From Methylocaldum szegediense (GTDB taxonomy: Bacteria; Pseudomonadota; Gammaproteobacteria; Methylococcales; Methylococcaceae), in contig NZ_OX458333.1 in NCBI RefSeq assembly GCF_949769195.1, positions 1,922,001 through 1,986,000 of the forward strand: DNA of 64,000 nt. The letters are read 5' to 3'. The notes beneath the pieces are model-generated. The model was not told the DNA's origin and ran no database searches. It was given only the letters and a program-made list of their open reading frames with translations. The position numbers and the translations under genes are program-made. This document shows, one piece after another, positions 55,098 through 64,000 of this stretch (positions are counted from its first letter, which is position 1; every line of letters begins with the position of its first letter).

Positions 55098-56507
55098 TCA
55101 TTCGCGACGCGCGTCCGAACCGGCGTCCGTTCTGAACCGCCAGTAGGCATAGAAAGGCAATCCCGCGGCGAGGAGGGCCAAGCCTAGCCCGGCATCCCGC
55201 GGATTATGCAACACCATGCCGGTGCAGAATGCGCATGCCACGAGAAAAAACGCCAAGGGCACCCAGGGGTAGCCCAAGGTTCGATAAGGTCTCGGCAGTG
55301 CCGGCTCACGGAGACGCAGCGCGATCACGGCGAGCGCCGTGATGCCGTAGAACGCCCATTCCCCGAAGATCGCATAACTGAACAGGCGCTCGAAGGCACG
55401 TTCGTCTCGACCCAAGATCAGAATCAGAGCGCCGGCTGCGAGGCCCTGCACGATCAAGGCTTTCGCCGGTGTCCGATGTACCGGGTCGATATCCCCCATA
55501 TGCCGAAAGAACAGCCCATCGCGGGCCATCGCATAGGACACCCGGGCACCGGTAAGGATGGCGCCGTTCAAAGCGGCAAGGGTCGACACGATTGCCGCTA
55601 CCGTAATCGCCCTTCCGCCCCATTCCCCCAAGGCCAAGGACGCCATGTCCTGGGCCAGGCGCCCGGATTGCTGAACTTCGGCGAGCGGCAGGACATAGAA
55701 ATACGCCAGGTTGATCAACAGATAGACGGCCATCACGGCGGCGATACCGAAGATCAGGACGCGCGGGATCGTGCGCTGAGGATTCTTGATTTCGGCTCCA
55801 ATCATGGTCACGTTGTTCCAACCGTCGTAGGCCCACAACGCGGCCGCCAGCGCGGTGCCGAAGGATTCGATGCCGATCCGGGCGGAAACGGTGCCGGCAT
55901 CGGAGAAATGTTCCCAGGACCCTTTATCGCTCGCAAGGCCCAGAACCGCCAAGACCACGATGGCGCCGACCTTCAACAGTGTCAGGACGTTCTGAACCTC
56001 GCTTCCCAGGACGACGCCCCCGTAATTCAGGAGCGTGAAAACCAGGATGCCGGCGAGCGCCGTGAGCTGAACGCCGGTAAGGGTGAGATCCAGACCGGCG
56101 ATGGAATATTGCCACACCGGCTGATCGAGGTCGTGGACGAAGAAACCGAGAAAGATGGCGAACGCCGTGGCGATGCCGGCGATCGACCCGGTCTTGCCGA
56201 TGACCACCTGCTGCCAACCGAAGAGGAATCCCCACAAGGGACCGTAGGCGCGCCGCAGGAAGATATACTCCCCGCCGGCTTCCGGGAAGGCGGCGCCGAG
56301 CTCCGCATAACTGAGCGCGCCGGCGAGCGAGAGAAACCCTCCGACCACCCAGACCAGGAACACCGCCCAAACCGAGCCGGTTTCCCGCGCTATGGTCGAA
56401 GGCACCAGGAATATGCCGGTGCCGATCACGGTGCCCGCCAGGATCGCACCGGCGCCGAGGCATCCGATCGCCCGCTCCAGTTCGGGAGGCTTAGCGGACG
56501 GGTTCAT
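55098..56507 (-). CDS. APC-family amino acid permease
   Basis: 469 residues, 12-13 membrane helices. LeuT-fold signature in helix 1, LAGTVIGTGIFLVPSTIARE (residues 23-42), and helix 6 FGTALAAALWAYDGWNNVTM; LPRPYRTLGYPWVPLAFFLV near the end is typical of the LAT/YfnA-like group. Imports or exchanges amino acids at the inner membrane; substrate not predictable. Flanked by unrelated genes. Confidence 0.93.
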   Translation of the reverse strand: MNPSAKPPELERAIGCLGAGAILAGTVIGTGIFLVPSTIARETGSVWAVFLVWVVGGFLSLAGALSYAELGAAFPEAGGEYIFLRRAYGPLWGFLFGWQQVVIGKTGSIAGIATAFAIFLGFFVHDLDQPVWQYSIAGLDLTLTGVQLTALAGILVFTLLNYGGVVLGSEVQNVLTLLKVGAIVVLAVLGLASDKGSWEHFSDAGTVSARIGIESFGTALAAALWAYDGWNNVTMIGAEIKNPQRTIPRVLIFGIAAVMAVYLLINLAYFYVLPLAEVQQSGRLAQDMASLALGEWGGRAITVAAIVSTLAALNGAILTGARVSYAMARDGLFFRHMGDIDPVHRTPAKALIVQGLAAGALILILGRDERAFERLFSYAIFGEWAFYGITALAVIALRLREPALPRPYRTLGYPWVPLAFFLVACAFCTGMVLHNPRDAGLGLALLAAGLPFYAYWRFRTDAGSDARRE

Positions 56508-56537
56508 GGATTTCGAGATCCAAAGCCATCTGGGACC

Positions 56538-58469
56538 TTAACGTGGAGGTCTGCGGGTCTCACGGAACCAATGACGGTACTGTTCCATGCGATTGCGCTG
56601 ACCAGCCGGCGCGCGCCGCTTACAAGTCGCGTATTCGTCCATTCCCGGCGACGCGCCCCAACGGAATTCAGGACAATCGTTCGGATTGTAAGCCACTTCA
56701 AATGCCGACCGCCGCGCGAGAATATCGGCGACCGGCAATCTCCAGGTCGAACCGTCGCTCCGGATATAGGCGATCTGCCGCTCTTGAGTCCGCGCCAGGT
56801 GCCGCCGCTCGATCTCTTCCCTGACGGTCTCCGGGGAGCGTTCGGCTAGCGCGAACAGCTCGGGATGGCGCACGATGCGTTCCGGGAAGCGTGTCAGAAC
56901 CTCCATGGCGATCAGTAAGCGCATGTCGCGGGAAGGCGTCGCATAGTCCTCCCAGGGTCCGACGGTCTCGAAAATTGAATATCCTTTCGGCATCTGGATG
57001 ACGGTCCTTGGATGTTGTCTCATGAATTTCTCGCCGTTTTCAACGGCATGGACTCGCGTCTCCAATTGCTCAACCAAGGCGTCGAGTACAGCATCGTAGG
57101 CTTTTTCAGCGTCCAGTCCCAGAGGATTGATGAGCCGTGTCATGCGAGCATAAAAATCCTCCGCGGAAAGATCGGCCTGTTCTACCGAATACGGCGCGAC
57201 CACGGGTTGTTTCGTCAACTCCAAGTTGTTCAAAAGGCGCGGCGCGTTCCGCCCGTCTCTCGCCAGCGGCCGAAATGCCTTGAAGCCTTGGCCCGCGTTC
57301 TTCACGCCATCGGCGAAGAGGAACGTGCCTTCCCAGAAGCGTTTGCGACCGACCGAATTGTCCGGCTGCGCATCGACGGCGAGTAGAAGTCCGCCACGAT
57401 CCTCGGTTTGCGGTACCCATTTGGCGACAACCAGGACATGTCCGTAAGGATCGGCGTAGATCGTGCCGGGCCACAGGTTTTCGCGCTCGAGCGCAACCGG
57501 GTAGAAATCGGTATTGTCGTCTTCGAGCGACGTTCGCATATTTCCCGAATGAACCGTATTGATCAACCGCCGGGACAGCTCGGTAAAAGCAGAAACCGGT
57601 GCCGGTTTTGCCGAAAAGCGCTGGTCGACGATAACCGCCCCGCAGCGCGGCGGCCTGTTCGACGTCCCTCGATCGCAGGCGCGAAACGCCACCGGAAGTC
57701 CGAGCTTCCAGGCGAAGTAGGCGCGCAGGAGATACGGAAGGTCCGCACAGTCAGGCGTGGCGGGAAGCTTCTCGTCCTCGCCCAGACCAAGGTAGCCGTG
57801 CAGGAAATTCCGCTCCGGGTCCCTGAGGATCGGTTCGAGAGACGGGTATGTGGGGTATTCGTCGACCGGCGCATCGAAAAGGCGTTCGATCCAGGCGGCG
57901 TACAGCGCCTCGTGTCGCAGGTCCCATTCAACCTCGGGCCGCGCCGATCCGGCCTTGGCATTCTCGCCGACGGTCACACGGCGACATACGATCGCCTCGC
58001 CCGGCCTCCGCGCCTCGATGCGATAGACGCCCGGAACGAGGCGATCGATCGAGAACGCCGCGCTCCACGGTGGACCACCCCATCGATCGACGGACAAGGA
58101 CAGCTCCTCGCCGCCCGGCGCGATCGCCTTCAATTCGTTCACCGGCCCGTCCACCGAAACCACCATGAGCTTGAGCCGCTCACCGATCACCGGCGTTTTC
58201 GGTGATATCCAAACCGACGCGGTCCCGCCTTCCGGGCACGGCTCCGCATCCGCCTCACCGAGCGCTAGGCCAGGGACCAGCAACACCAGCATCACGACAA
58301 TAGCGATAGACCAGATCAGCCTTGGACGATTGCCGGGAAACAACGTTCCCAGACGCGCTTCGGCCGACAGAGGCAAAGCGTATCTCGCCCTGACGCTATA
58401 GCTAGCGGCTGCTTCTTCAATTGGCTCTGTTTTTGCTTCAGAAATGAGCATCGCGGACTCGGTTGGCAA
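56538..58469 (-). CDS. Large envelope protein with possible transglutaminase-like core
   Basis: 643 residues from MPTESAML; an internal ATG six codons on is equally likely. A membrane helix at about 50-67 (LIWSIAIVVMLVLLVPGLAL) acts as anchor or signal. A beta-rich segment (70-160) precedes PATPDCADLPYLLRAYFAWKLGLPVAFRAC (cut: DCADLPYLLRAYFAWKLGLP) at about 235, in which Cys-Ala-Asp before a helix is like transglutaminase/NlpC-type cores; a later GTIYADPYGHVLVVAKW supplies His. The end holds GSTWRLPVADILARRSAFEV. Function unknown; a periplasmic cysteine hydrolase is a guess. Confidence 0.65.
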   Translation of the reverse strand: MPTESAMLISEAKTEPIEEAAASYSVRARYALPLSAEARLGTLFPGNRPRLIWSIAIVVMLVLLVPGLALGEADAEPCPEGGTASVWISPKTPVIGERLKLMVVSVDGPVNELKAIAPGGEELSLSVDRWGGPPWSAAFSIDRLVPGVYRIEARRPGEAIVCRRVTVGENAKAGSARPEVEWDLRHEALYAAWIERLFDAPVDEYPTYPSLEPILRDPERNFLHGYLGLGEDEKLPATPDCADLPYLLRAYFAWKLGLPVAFRACDRGTSNRPPRCGAVIVDQRFSAKPAPVSAFTELSRRLINTVHSGNMRTSLEDDNTDFYPVALERENLWPGTIYADPYGHVLVVAKWVPQTEDRGGLLLAVDAQPDNSVGRKRFWEGTFLFADGVKNAGQGFKAFRPLARDGRNAPRLLNNLELTKQPVVAPYSVEQADLSAEDFYARMTRLINPLGLDAEKAYDAVLDALVEQLETRVHAVENGEKFMRQHPRTVIQMPKGYSIFETVGPWEDYATPSRDMRLLIAMEVLTRFPERIVRHPELFALAERSPETVREEIERRHLARTQERQIAYIRSDGSTWRLPVADILARRSAFEVAYNPNDCPEFRWGASPGMDEYATCKRRAPAGQRNRMEQYRHWFRETRRPPR

Positions 58470-58673
58470 TAGCGGGGACCTAAGCGGGAAGGATGCAATT
58501 TCTGCTCACAACGGGCGATTCCATAGCCGCCAGCCCGAGAAAAACGGATATCCCAAACATCCGCGCTTTCGACCAAACGCTAAATTTGGACCTCAGATAT
58601 CGCCCAGTTTTGGGATCGGTGCCGACTTTTGGGGCGATTTTACATCGGGTAACGACATCAGGGGGGTGACAAT

Positions 58674-59405
58674 ATGGACCTTATAGAGAGTCGAGAAAAA
58701 GAGCGCGAAATAATCGAGGACCACATCAAATCACAGTCAACTAAAGGGAAGCCGCTGCAGATACTTGAAGCGGGTTGTGGACGGCGTTGGCAATTGAGGC
58801 TCGACGGCATCGACTATGTGTTAACCGGCGTTGACCTCGACGCGACCGCACTCAAGATGAGAAAGGACGATATCGGCGATCTCCATGAAGCGGTCGAAGG
58901 AGACTTGCGTTCAGTACAACTTCCCGAGCATCAATACGATGTCATCTACAGCTCGTATGTCCTCGAACACATTAAAGGTGCAGAGCAGGTACTGAACAAC
59001 TTCAACCGCTGGGTCAAGCCGGGCGGACTCGTCATTATTCGCATACCAGATCCCCACTCCGTCCATGGGTTTATAACCCGCATGACGCCGCATTGGTTTC
59101 ATGTACTTTACTACCGCATTTTTCTGGGTTTCCCAAACGCCGGCAAACCGGGCTATGAGCCTTATCCGGTGTACTACGATCCGGTGGTTTCACGGCGTGG
59201 CATAAAGGACTTTTGCAAAAAGCATGGCTTTACCGTTATGGCGGAATACGGCGACGGCTACATGAGACCCGGCAAAGGTATCGCCCGGCTGCTGATACAT
59301 TCCGTGAAAGTGGTCGGCAGCATTTTGTCCCTCGGCGCCCTCAGCTGGAGGCACAGCAATCTTCTGTACATCCTGCGGAAGCAGAGTGCGGCGCAGCCGG
59401 CCTGA
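58674..59405 (+). CDS. Class I SAM-dependent methyltransferase
   Basis: 243 residues, GGGGGGTG 7-14 bp upstream. Rossmann motifs: LQILEAGCGRRWQLRLDGID (motif I variant without the third Gly), LTGVDLDATALKMRKDDIGD, YDVIYSSYVLEHIKGAEQVL and WVKPGGLVIIRIPDPHS. Methyltransf_11 type; small-molecule or lipid substrate unknown. Stands alone. Confidence 0.9.
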   Translation: MDLIESREKEREIIEDHIKSQSTKGKPLQILEAGCGRRWQLRLDGIDYVLTGVDLDATALKMRKDDIGDLHEAVEGDLRSVQLPEHQYDVIYSSYVLEHIKGAEQVLNNFNRWVKPGGLVIIRIPDPHSVHGFITRMTPHWFHVLYYRIFLGFPNAGKPGYEPYPVYYDPVVSRRGIKDFCKKHGFTVMAEYGDGYMRPGKGIARLLIHSVKVVGSILSLGALSWRHSNLLYILRKQSAAQPA

Positions 59406-60137
59406 CTACGCCGGGCTTTCGTCAGCGGCCATGGATTCGCGGATGTTTGCGAGACTGTCGAATCCTGAGTTCGGATCAAGACTGGATATACGGCGTACCT
59501 TGGTTCGAAGAGATCTTCACGGTCGCTGACTCACGAAAAACGTGTTTGTCTTTACGTGGATGGTACAAGTTAAAGGACAGGGTTAAGGATGTGACCTACG
59601 TCACATGTCGCGCCCTGGCGAAAATGGGCAGCTATTCAGCTTCGGCCACAACCCGCGACATCGTGAAGAACGACCTGACGCAACGCGTCAAGTAAGGAGG
59701 ACATCGGCAGGAAAGAAACCGGGCGCGAACGGGTTTTAAGTGAAGATGAGTAGTACGTGAGTTTGAAGTGGCTCTCACGCTGCTGGCGACTGCCTTTTGC
59801 AATGTCCATCCCAGGCTTTTGTTGCCCTTCAGGCGAACGTCGTTCGTTTCGTTCCGCGCCTGGTGGAATGGTCGCTCCTGGCGAGTCTGTCTTTGCTTGC
59901 CCAAAGAATGTGTCCGGAATCAGCAAGCATCTGGATGGCGTGCCGATACCGTGCACCAGCCGGGACGATTCAGCAACGCCGTACACGCTATTCGATAATG
60001 CTTTAGTGCAGGCATCAGTCCTCGATTGCTGAGTCCAAGGAATGGCGGTCCGGATCCTTGGGTCAGGCCATTCACCACCGCCGACCCGCGGATCAAGCTC
60101 CGTCAGCTTTATCCCACCAGCGGATGGTAACAGAGCA
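59406..60137. other. Long intergenic stretch with a divergent repeat
   Basis: No credible gene. Open frames here (including a 280-codon one on the minus strand that runs into the DUF4276 gene) look like shadow reading. The segment 60072-60140 is a copy of the 29681-29749 repeat. Confidence 0.45.
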
Positions 60138-60140
60138 CTA
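60072..60140. repeat. Divergent repeat, copy 2
   Basis: Counterpart of 29681-29749; its end overlaps the stop codon of the decayed DUF4276 gene. Confidence 0.4.
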
Positions 60141-60824
60141 GCCGACCAATGGCTCACCCAGTCCTTCCAGCTTGCAAACCCACTCGTCGAAATGCAGACA
60201 CAGCTTCCGCAATGTTGGCAGTCCGATCGCAGCAGCGGCAGGAGCGCCGATCCGTACTTTCGTTTTCTCGTAGATGGGAAGATAGCGGATGATTCGTTTG
60301 CTCGCGGCCGTGTCGGCACCTTCGTTGATGTCTTCCGGCGCCAAACCTGCCACCTCTTGCGCCAGAGCCGTAATTGCGCTCTCGGATCCGGGAATCCGCC
60401 GTTGCAATTGCCCCAGATCGCAGTAAAGCAACGCCTCGAACTCATGCAACTGGATGTAGGGATGAAACCGATCATCCCCCATCTCCGCCCGAAATGCCGC
60501 CTCGAGAACCGAAACGCGCTCGCGCGGAGTCGTCTTCTTGCGCGCTTCGTCCCATCAGGGAAAGTCGGCCGGCAGCGCGTAAAGGTCTACCATGGTCGTA
60601 AACAGGGCATCATGGTTGCCGTCCTGGCGCATCATTCGGCGAAGATCATCGCGGATTGTTGCGAAGTCCAAAACACCACCTCGCGTGCCCAACTTGCGGT
60701 TGGTTATCACAACGAGAGGGCGCACATCGAGCGAGTATTGCGTCAGATGAGGCCGTAGCACCGCCTCTGCAAACGTCCGCTCTGTCTCGCCCTCGACGGT
60801 GATATAGAGACGCCGCCACGTCAT
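60138..60824 (-). pseudogene. DUF4276 (TOPRIM-like) gene with in-frame nonsense codon
   Basis: The frame from ATG 60824 reads MTWRRLYITVEGETERTFAE (a TOPRIM-like VEGxTE start) to ALPADFP, then TGA at 60555-60557, and continues in the same frame as WDEARKKTTPRERVSVLEAA to MGDDRFHPYIQLHEFEALLY and the stop at 60138. Homologues would be expected to read ADFPGWDEAR, so one G-to-T change made Gly into stop. Intact length about 228 residues. DUF4276 genes usually follow an AAA_21 ATPase gene, as here. Confidence 0.75.
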
Positions 60825-61923
60825 CAGGGCAGCCCCCCCTAAGTTGTTCTTTTCCCACAACTGGTCGAGCGTGTATTCCTGCAGCCATTCTCCAAGGCTT
60901 TCGGAATCCAGCCGGTCCAGTACCGTTTCTCCGTCCCGCTGATTCGCAACGATGACATCCTCTGGGCTCATCTCATCAATGAGTAGCGACGACTGCGTGG
61001 AAACAATGAGCTGGGTATGCTGCGCCGCTTCATGCATCATGCTGGCCAGTAGCTTGATAGCGTAAGGATGGAGACCGAGTTCGGGCTCGTCCACGATGAC
61101 CGTCGCCGGCAACTCCGGCTGCAACAGAAGCGTTGCAAGGCAGATGTAACGAATCGTGCCATCCGAAAGCTGATACGGGTAATAGATCAGGTCGGAGTAG
61201 CGATCCTTCCACAGAAGCTGGGTCTGGCCTGGTGAAATCTCCCTGAGCACAAACGCCCCGAAAAACGGCGCAACCTGGCGAACGGTCTCCTCGATCCTGG
61301 CATAGTGGTCAGGATGGGGTCTCGCCATGTGCATGAGGAATGCCGCGATGTTCGACGCATCGCTGTGCAGCACGTCGGAATCCACCACGTTACAAACCCC
61401 CATTACTGGCGAGGAAGGCGAAGTATCGTGGAAGTGATATACCCGCCACCCCTGAATGGTATCCACCACCCATTGCTCGCTTGCGCTGCGCACCGGCTTC
61501 CGCATCAGTGCGCTTTCGACATGCCCGCTCCCCTGGTCGTTGACGGTGTATCCATATAAAGGACCATGGAATGGTGCTGATTCATGCGAAAAGAACAGGG
61601 ACCGATCAGCCGCCGCGCGAAGACTGAAACGGTATTCATTCAGCCCAAACTTGAGATGGGCGCTAAATTCCGGCGTTACCTTCATGCCACGGAAAAGAAA
61701 GGCGTCAGCACGCCCACGCGACGCCACATAATTCTGCAGCCCTTTGCTTGGGGTCCATCATGTGGCCGAGAAGCTCGAAAAAACGGATAAAATTCGTCTT
61801 GCCCGATCCATTGGCACCGATGAGCACATTGAGGCCGCTAGCGAGCCGAAACTCCTTCAGCTCGCGAATGGACTTGTAGCCCGAGAGCGTAATCGTTCCC
61901 AAAGGTCGTTTCTCTTTCGCCAT
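60824..61923 (-). pseudogene. AAA_21-type ATPase gene with frameshifts (partner of DUF4276)
   Basis: N-terminal frame: GTITLSGYKSIRELKEFRLA and Walker A LIGANGSGKTNFIRFFELLG, lost at about 61740-61746 (one base too many in CAAAGGGCTG). The next frame continues LQNYVASRGRADAFLFRGMK to the signature stretch LSDGTIRYICLATLLLQPE, Walker B ATVIVDEPELGLHP and STQSSLLIDEM. At 60833-60839 a run of seven Cs (G7 on the coding strand) puts the frame into the DUF4276 gene; with six it would stop TGA at 60826, overlapping the next ATG by one base. So the pair carries two frameshifts plus the stop in DUF4276. Confidence 0.75.
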
Positions 61924-61928
61924 GGCAC

Positions 61929-62284
61929 CTACTCCAAAGGGTCTAGTCGGTTCACGCGGAAGACGGCGAGTCGTGGATGATTCAGCACCTTTCTTTCCGT
62001 GGCGGCCCCGAAATTGATCGAATATCTACCGACAACATTATGAATCGCTAGTAAGTGAATACTCGTTTCGAGTGTACGAGAGCCGTTTTTCCACGGCTTT
62101 CAGCTCCACAACCACCATATCTTCGACCGGAAGATCGACGCATAAACCTTCCTTGGACTGCACCCCGCCAAATTCATTGGCGTTCGTGGGAACCTCCGTC
62201 CCGTATCCTGAAAAAAACCCCTTCGTCTAATACCCGCTTCGCTGCAGACTCGCAGAGTTCTTGGGCATAGCTTTCTTTCGGCAT
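61929..62284 (-). pseudogene. Decayed GxxExxY-like protein gene
   Basis: Starts MPKESYAQELCESAAKRVLD, shifts frame at a T7 run near 62210, continues GGVQSKEGLCVDLPVEDMVV and VELKAVEK, shifts or stops again (SDS then TAA), and ends INFGAATERKVLNHPRLAVF with TAG at 61929. The PVEDMVVVELKAVE and INFG segments are typical of GxxExxY proteins. At least two lesions. It ends 5 bp before the AAA gene start. Confidence 0.5.
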
Positions 62285-62389
62285 TTTTCAATTCGACACC
62301 TCTATCTCATATCGCGAAGCTTCGATGTCCACCTTTTTCAGCTTGCGCCGCCGGTCGACTGCAATAGGCTTCCTTAAGAATTGCCTGAA

Positions 62390-62430
62390 ATAAAAAAGGC
62401 TTACCGATCTACTCGATAAGCCTTTGTTTT
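62390..62430 (-). terminator. Rho-independent terminator of tRNA-Pro
   Basis: On the minus strand AAAGGCTTA pairs with TAAGCCTTT (loop of 13), followed by TTTATTT, directly after the tRNA end. Confidence 0.8.
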
Positions 62431-62432
62431 GA

Positions 62433-62510
<78 letters not shown>

Positions 62511-62636
62511 TGAGATACGCAATGATACCTTGTTTACGCGCTCTAAGCAAAATCGCGCTCGGCCGGGCGTACGGGTATAAACAAACCCCATGGGCACGAC
62601 GCCGGACAGACCATTCGATAGGCCAGGGTGAACGAC

Positions 62637-63602
62637 CTATCTGTCAAGTCCCGCAAGATCGTAAACCTTCTTTCGAAAAAGATGAGGATGGGACAGTTGC
62701 CAGTTTTTGAGAGCCTGGATCGGGGTGAGATGGCCTAAGGCCTTTTGGGGAATGTGATGATTGTACAGCTCGACATAGCGGTGCAGGGTGGTGTCCAGAT
62801 CGGCGGTTGAATCGAAGTGATGGGTTTGCAACACCTCCTCGATGCGGCCATTGAAGCGTTCCACCAGGCCATTCGTTTGGGGCCGGCCCGGCGGAATCAG
62901 GCGATGTTCGATGCCTTGTTCAGTACAGAGGCGGTCAAACTCATGCGTCCCCGAGGGCTGCCGAGTTCGGGTCAGGAAACGGTCGGTAAACTCCGAGCCG
63001 TTGTCGGTCAGGCATTTCTGGATGCGGAAAGGCGCGGCCTGAATCACCGCTTTGAGGAAGTCCTTTGCGCTTAAGGCGGTGCGGTTGGGCTTGAGGGCGA
63101 CATAGACCCAGCGGGTGGCGCGGTCGATGGCGACGAACAGGTATCGGCGGGGTTCGCCGTCGATGGCGGGCAAGTACTTAACATCCAGGTGAAGGAAGCC
63201 GGGCTCATAGGCCTTGAAGGGTTTGACCTTCGCCTTCTCTGTAGGCGGAAGCAGGGTCTTGAGGGACGCCACCCCGTGGCGGCGCAGGCAGCGGTCTAGC
63301 CCGGAACGGGACACGGCGGGATTGAGAAATTCCCGGGTCACGGCCAGGAGATCATCCAAGGGGAGGAGCAGAGCTTGGCGGAGGTAGACCACGATGGCTT
63401 CCTGGGCGGGCGTGAGCGTGGTTCTGAGGGTGTGGGGCCGGTGTGAGGCATCTTCGACCGAGGAGCGGTGTTTCCACTTGCGGACGGTCGTTCGGCTAAT
63501 GCCATGCTTTTGGGCCAAGGCGCGCTCGCTCAACGTGGACGCTTGAATGGCCTGCCGAACGGCCGGGGTGGTACGGGCGTTCTTATGAAGACGAATCGGC
63601 AT
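62637..63602 (-). CDS. IS481-family transposase, copy 2
   Basis: 321 residues from MPIRLHKNARTTPAVRQAIQ; a longer start at 63665 is unlikely. Same HTH and DDE domain as copy 1, intact. The last codon and stop again come from the target: GAC-AGA-TAG, with TAG in the duplicated CCTATC (62637-62639). The C-terminal residues therefore differ between copies (DN in copy 1, DR here). Confidence 0.93.
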   Translation of the reverse strand: MPIRLHKNARTTPAVRQAIQASTLSERALAQKHGISRTTVRKWKHRSSVEDASHRPHTLRTTLTPAQEAIVVYLRQALLLPLDDLLAVTREFLNPAVSRSGLDRCLRRHGVASLKTLLPPTEKAKVKPFKAYEPGFLHLDVKYLPAIDGEPRRYLFVAIDRATRWVYVALKPNRTALSAKDFLKAVIQAAPFRIQKCLTDNGSEFTDRFLTRTRQPSGTHEFDRLCTEQGIEHRLIPPGRPQTNGLVERFNGRIEEVLQTHHFDSTADLDTTLHRYVELYNHHIPQKALGHLTPIQALKNWQLSHPHLFRKKVYDLAGLDR

Positions 63603-63706
63603 GGAGAGAAACCTCACTTGGACGAACCGAATATCTCCTGGAGAAGGCTCCGGGCTTCGAACCAAGCATAACTCCTTCTCGGTAAATAATCACACGAGAC
63701 GCGACA
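62642..63706 (-). mobile_element. IS481-family insertion sequence, copy 2
   Basis: 1065 bp, the same length as copy 1. Ends TGTCAAGTCCCG and, inverted, TGTCGCGTCTCG; target duplication CCTATC (62636-62641 and 63707-63712). Differs from copy 1 at scattered bases, mainly near both ends. Inserted between tRNA-Pro and a Rof-like gene. Confidence 0.93.
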
Positions 63707-63799
63707 CCTATCGAACTAGGCATTCAGAGATTGAGCTACTTTGATAGAAAATCATTCCTCGGTTGTAACCCGTTCGACATTCGAGAGAGGTCTTTACTG

Positions 63800-64000
63800 A
63801 TGACGGAACCGTATCAGCCTATCAACTGCGAGTTCCACGATGAACTGGAAGCGCTCGCGGTCATGCGCCGGCAATGTACGATTACCTACCAGGACGATTC
63901 CGGCGAACCCGTCACCGTCGAGGATTGCATCGAGGATGTTTACGCCAGGAACAAGGAAGAGTTCCTTAAGCTGAAAAGCGGGTCGGTCATCCGTTTAGAC
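63800..64000 (+). CDS. Rof-like Rho-binding antiterminator (C-terminus off window)
   Basis: 67 residues visible: MTEPYQPINCEFHDELEALA, then TITYQDDSGEPVTVEDCIED and KEEFLKLKSGSVIRLD. The YQPINC opening and small SH3-like beta layout match Rof/YaeO, which binds Rho and blocks termination. GAGAGAGG at 63783-63790 supports the start. The last residues lie past the window. Confidence 0.85.
   Translation, partial: MTEPYQPINCEFHDELEALAVMRRQCTITYQDDSGEPVTVEDCIEDVYARNKEEFLKLKSGSVIRLD

Noticed and set aside
59636-60475. 279-codon leftward open frame
   Set aside because: Out of frame with the DUF4276 reading it overlaps, and its left half is repeat-bearing intergenic DNA.
60555-60557. TGA as selenocysteine codon in the DUF4276 gene
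   Set aside because: No SECIS-like hairpin was noticed, the expected residue is Gly not Cys, and the neighbouring gene is also broken.
60555-61727. Natural ATPase-DUF4276 fusion protein
   Set aside because: The join is a C7 run right at a normal stop-start overlap, and other lesions flank it; decay is simpler.

Overview
The window is a chromosomal segment of moderately high G+C from a gammaproteobacterium. The conserved blocks (sspA-sspB beside petABC; mlaF-E-D-B, murA, hisG-hisD-hisC; DUF1820; a Rof-like gene) fit that class. A PQQ-type beta-propeller protein, sulfite dehydrogenase, NnrS and pyruvate phosphate dikinase make a Methylococcales-type methylotroph a reasonable guess, but no diagnostic methane-oxidation gene is present, so genus is not assigned.

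Left accessory region (1-15.4 kb). A leftward operon encodes DUF499 ATPase, DUF3780 protein and DUF1156 DNA methyltransferase (cut by the window start), a set known to be linked to phage defence. It is followed by a broken integrase tail and small unknown genes. A complete tRNA-Arg(CCG) then marks one end of a 5.98-kb integrative element bounded by a 53-bp direct repeat of the tRNA 3' part. The element carries a tyrosine integrase, an AlpA-type regulator, a primase-helicase, an iteron-like candidate origin, two small genes, paired TGTCACA motifs at both ends and two tandem sigma-54 promoters facing out of its right end. Its right repeat abuts, within 4 bp, the first repeat of a CRISPR array with no visible leader and no cas genes. 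That array has 8 repeats and 7 spacers, and an IS481-family element has split its seventh repeat.

Core region (15.8-35 kb). Mostly leftward housekeeping genes: nnrS, DUF488, DUF1820 (rightward), sspBA, the bc1 complex, hisCDG, murA and a phospholipid-transport operon with no mlaC. Then come a beta-propeller protein, a possible 32-residue ORF, a PLP lyase, an HD phosphohydrolase and the sorAB sulfite dehydrogenase.

Variable region (35-50 kb). Several exported or lipid-anchored proteins of unknown function, a 2OG-Fe(II) oxygenase, a Tat-exported sulfatase, a protein with a possible ParB-like C-terminal domain, and a three-gene phospholipid operon, separated by long intergenic stretches rich in palindromic repeats and MITE-like units.

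Right region (50-64 kb). ppdK with a cytidylate-kinase-like neighbour, an APC permease, a large envelope protein with a transglutaminase-like pattern and a methyltransferase. These are followed by a decayed AAA-ATPase/DUF4276 pair with three separate lesions, a broken GxxExxY-like gene, tRNA-Pro(GGG), a second near-identical IS481 copy, and the start of a Rof-like gene. The IS copies, repeats and pseudogenes show active remodelling of the accessory DNA.
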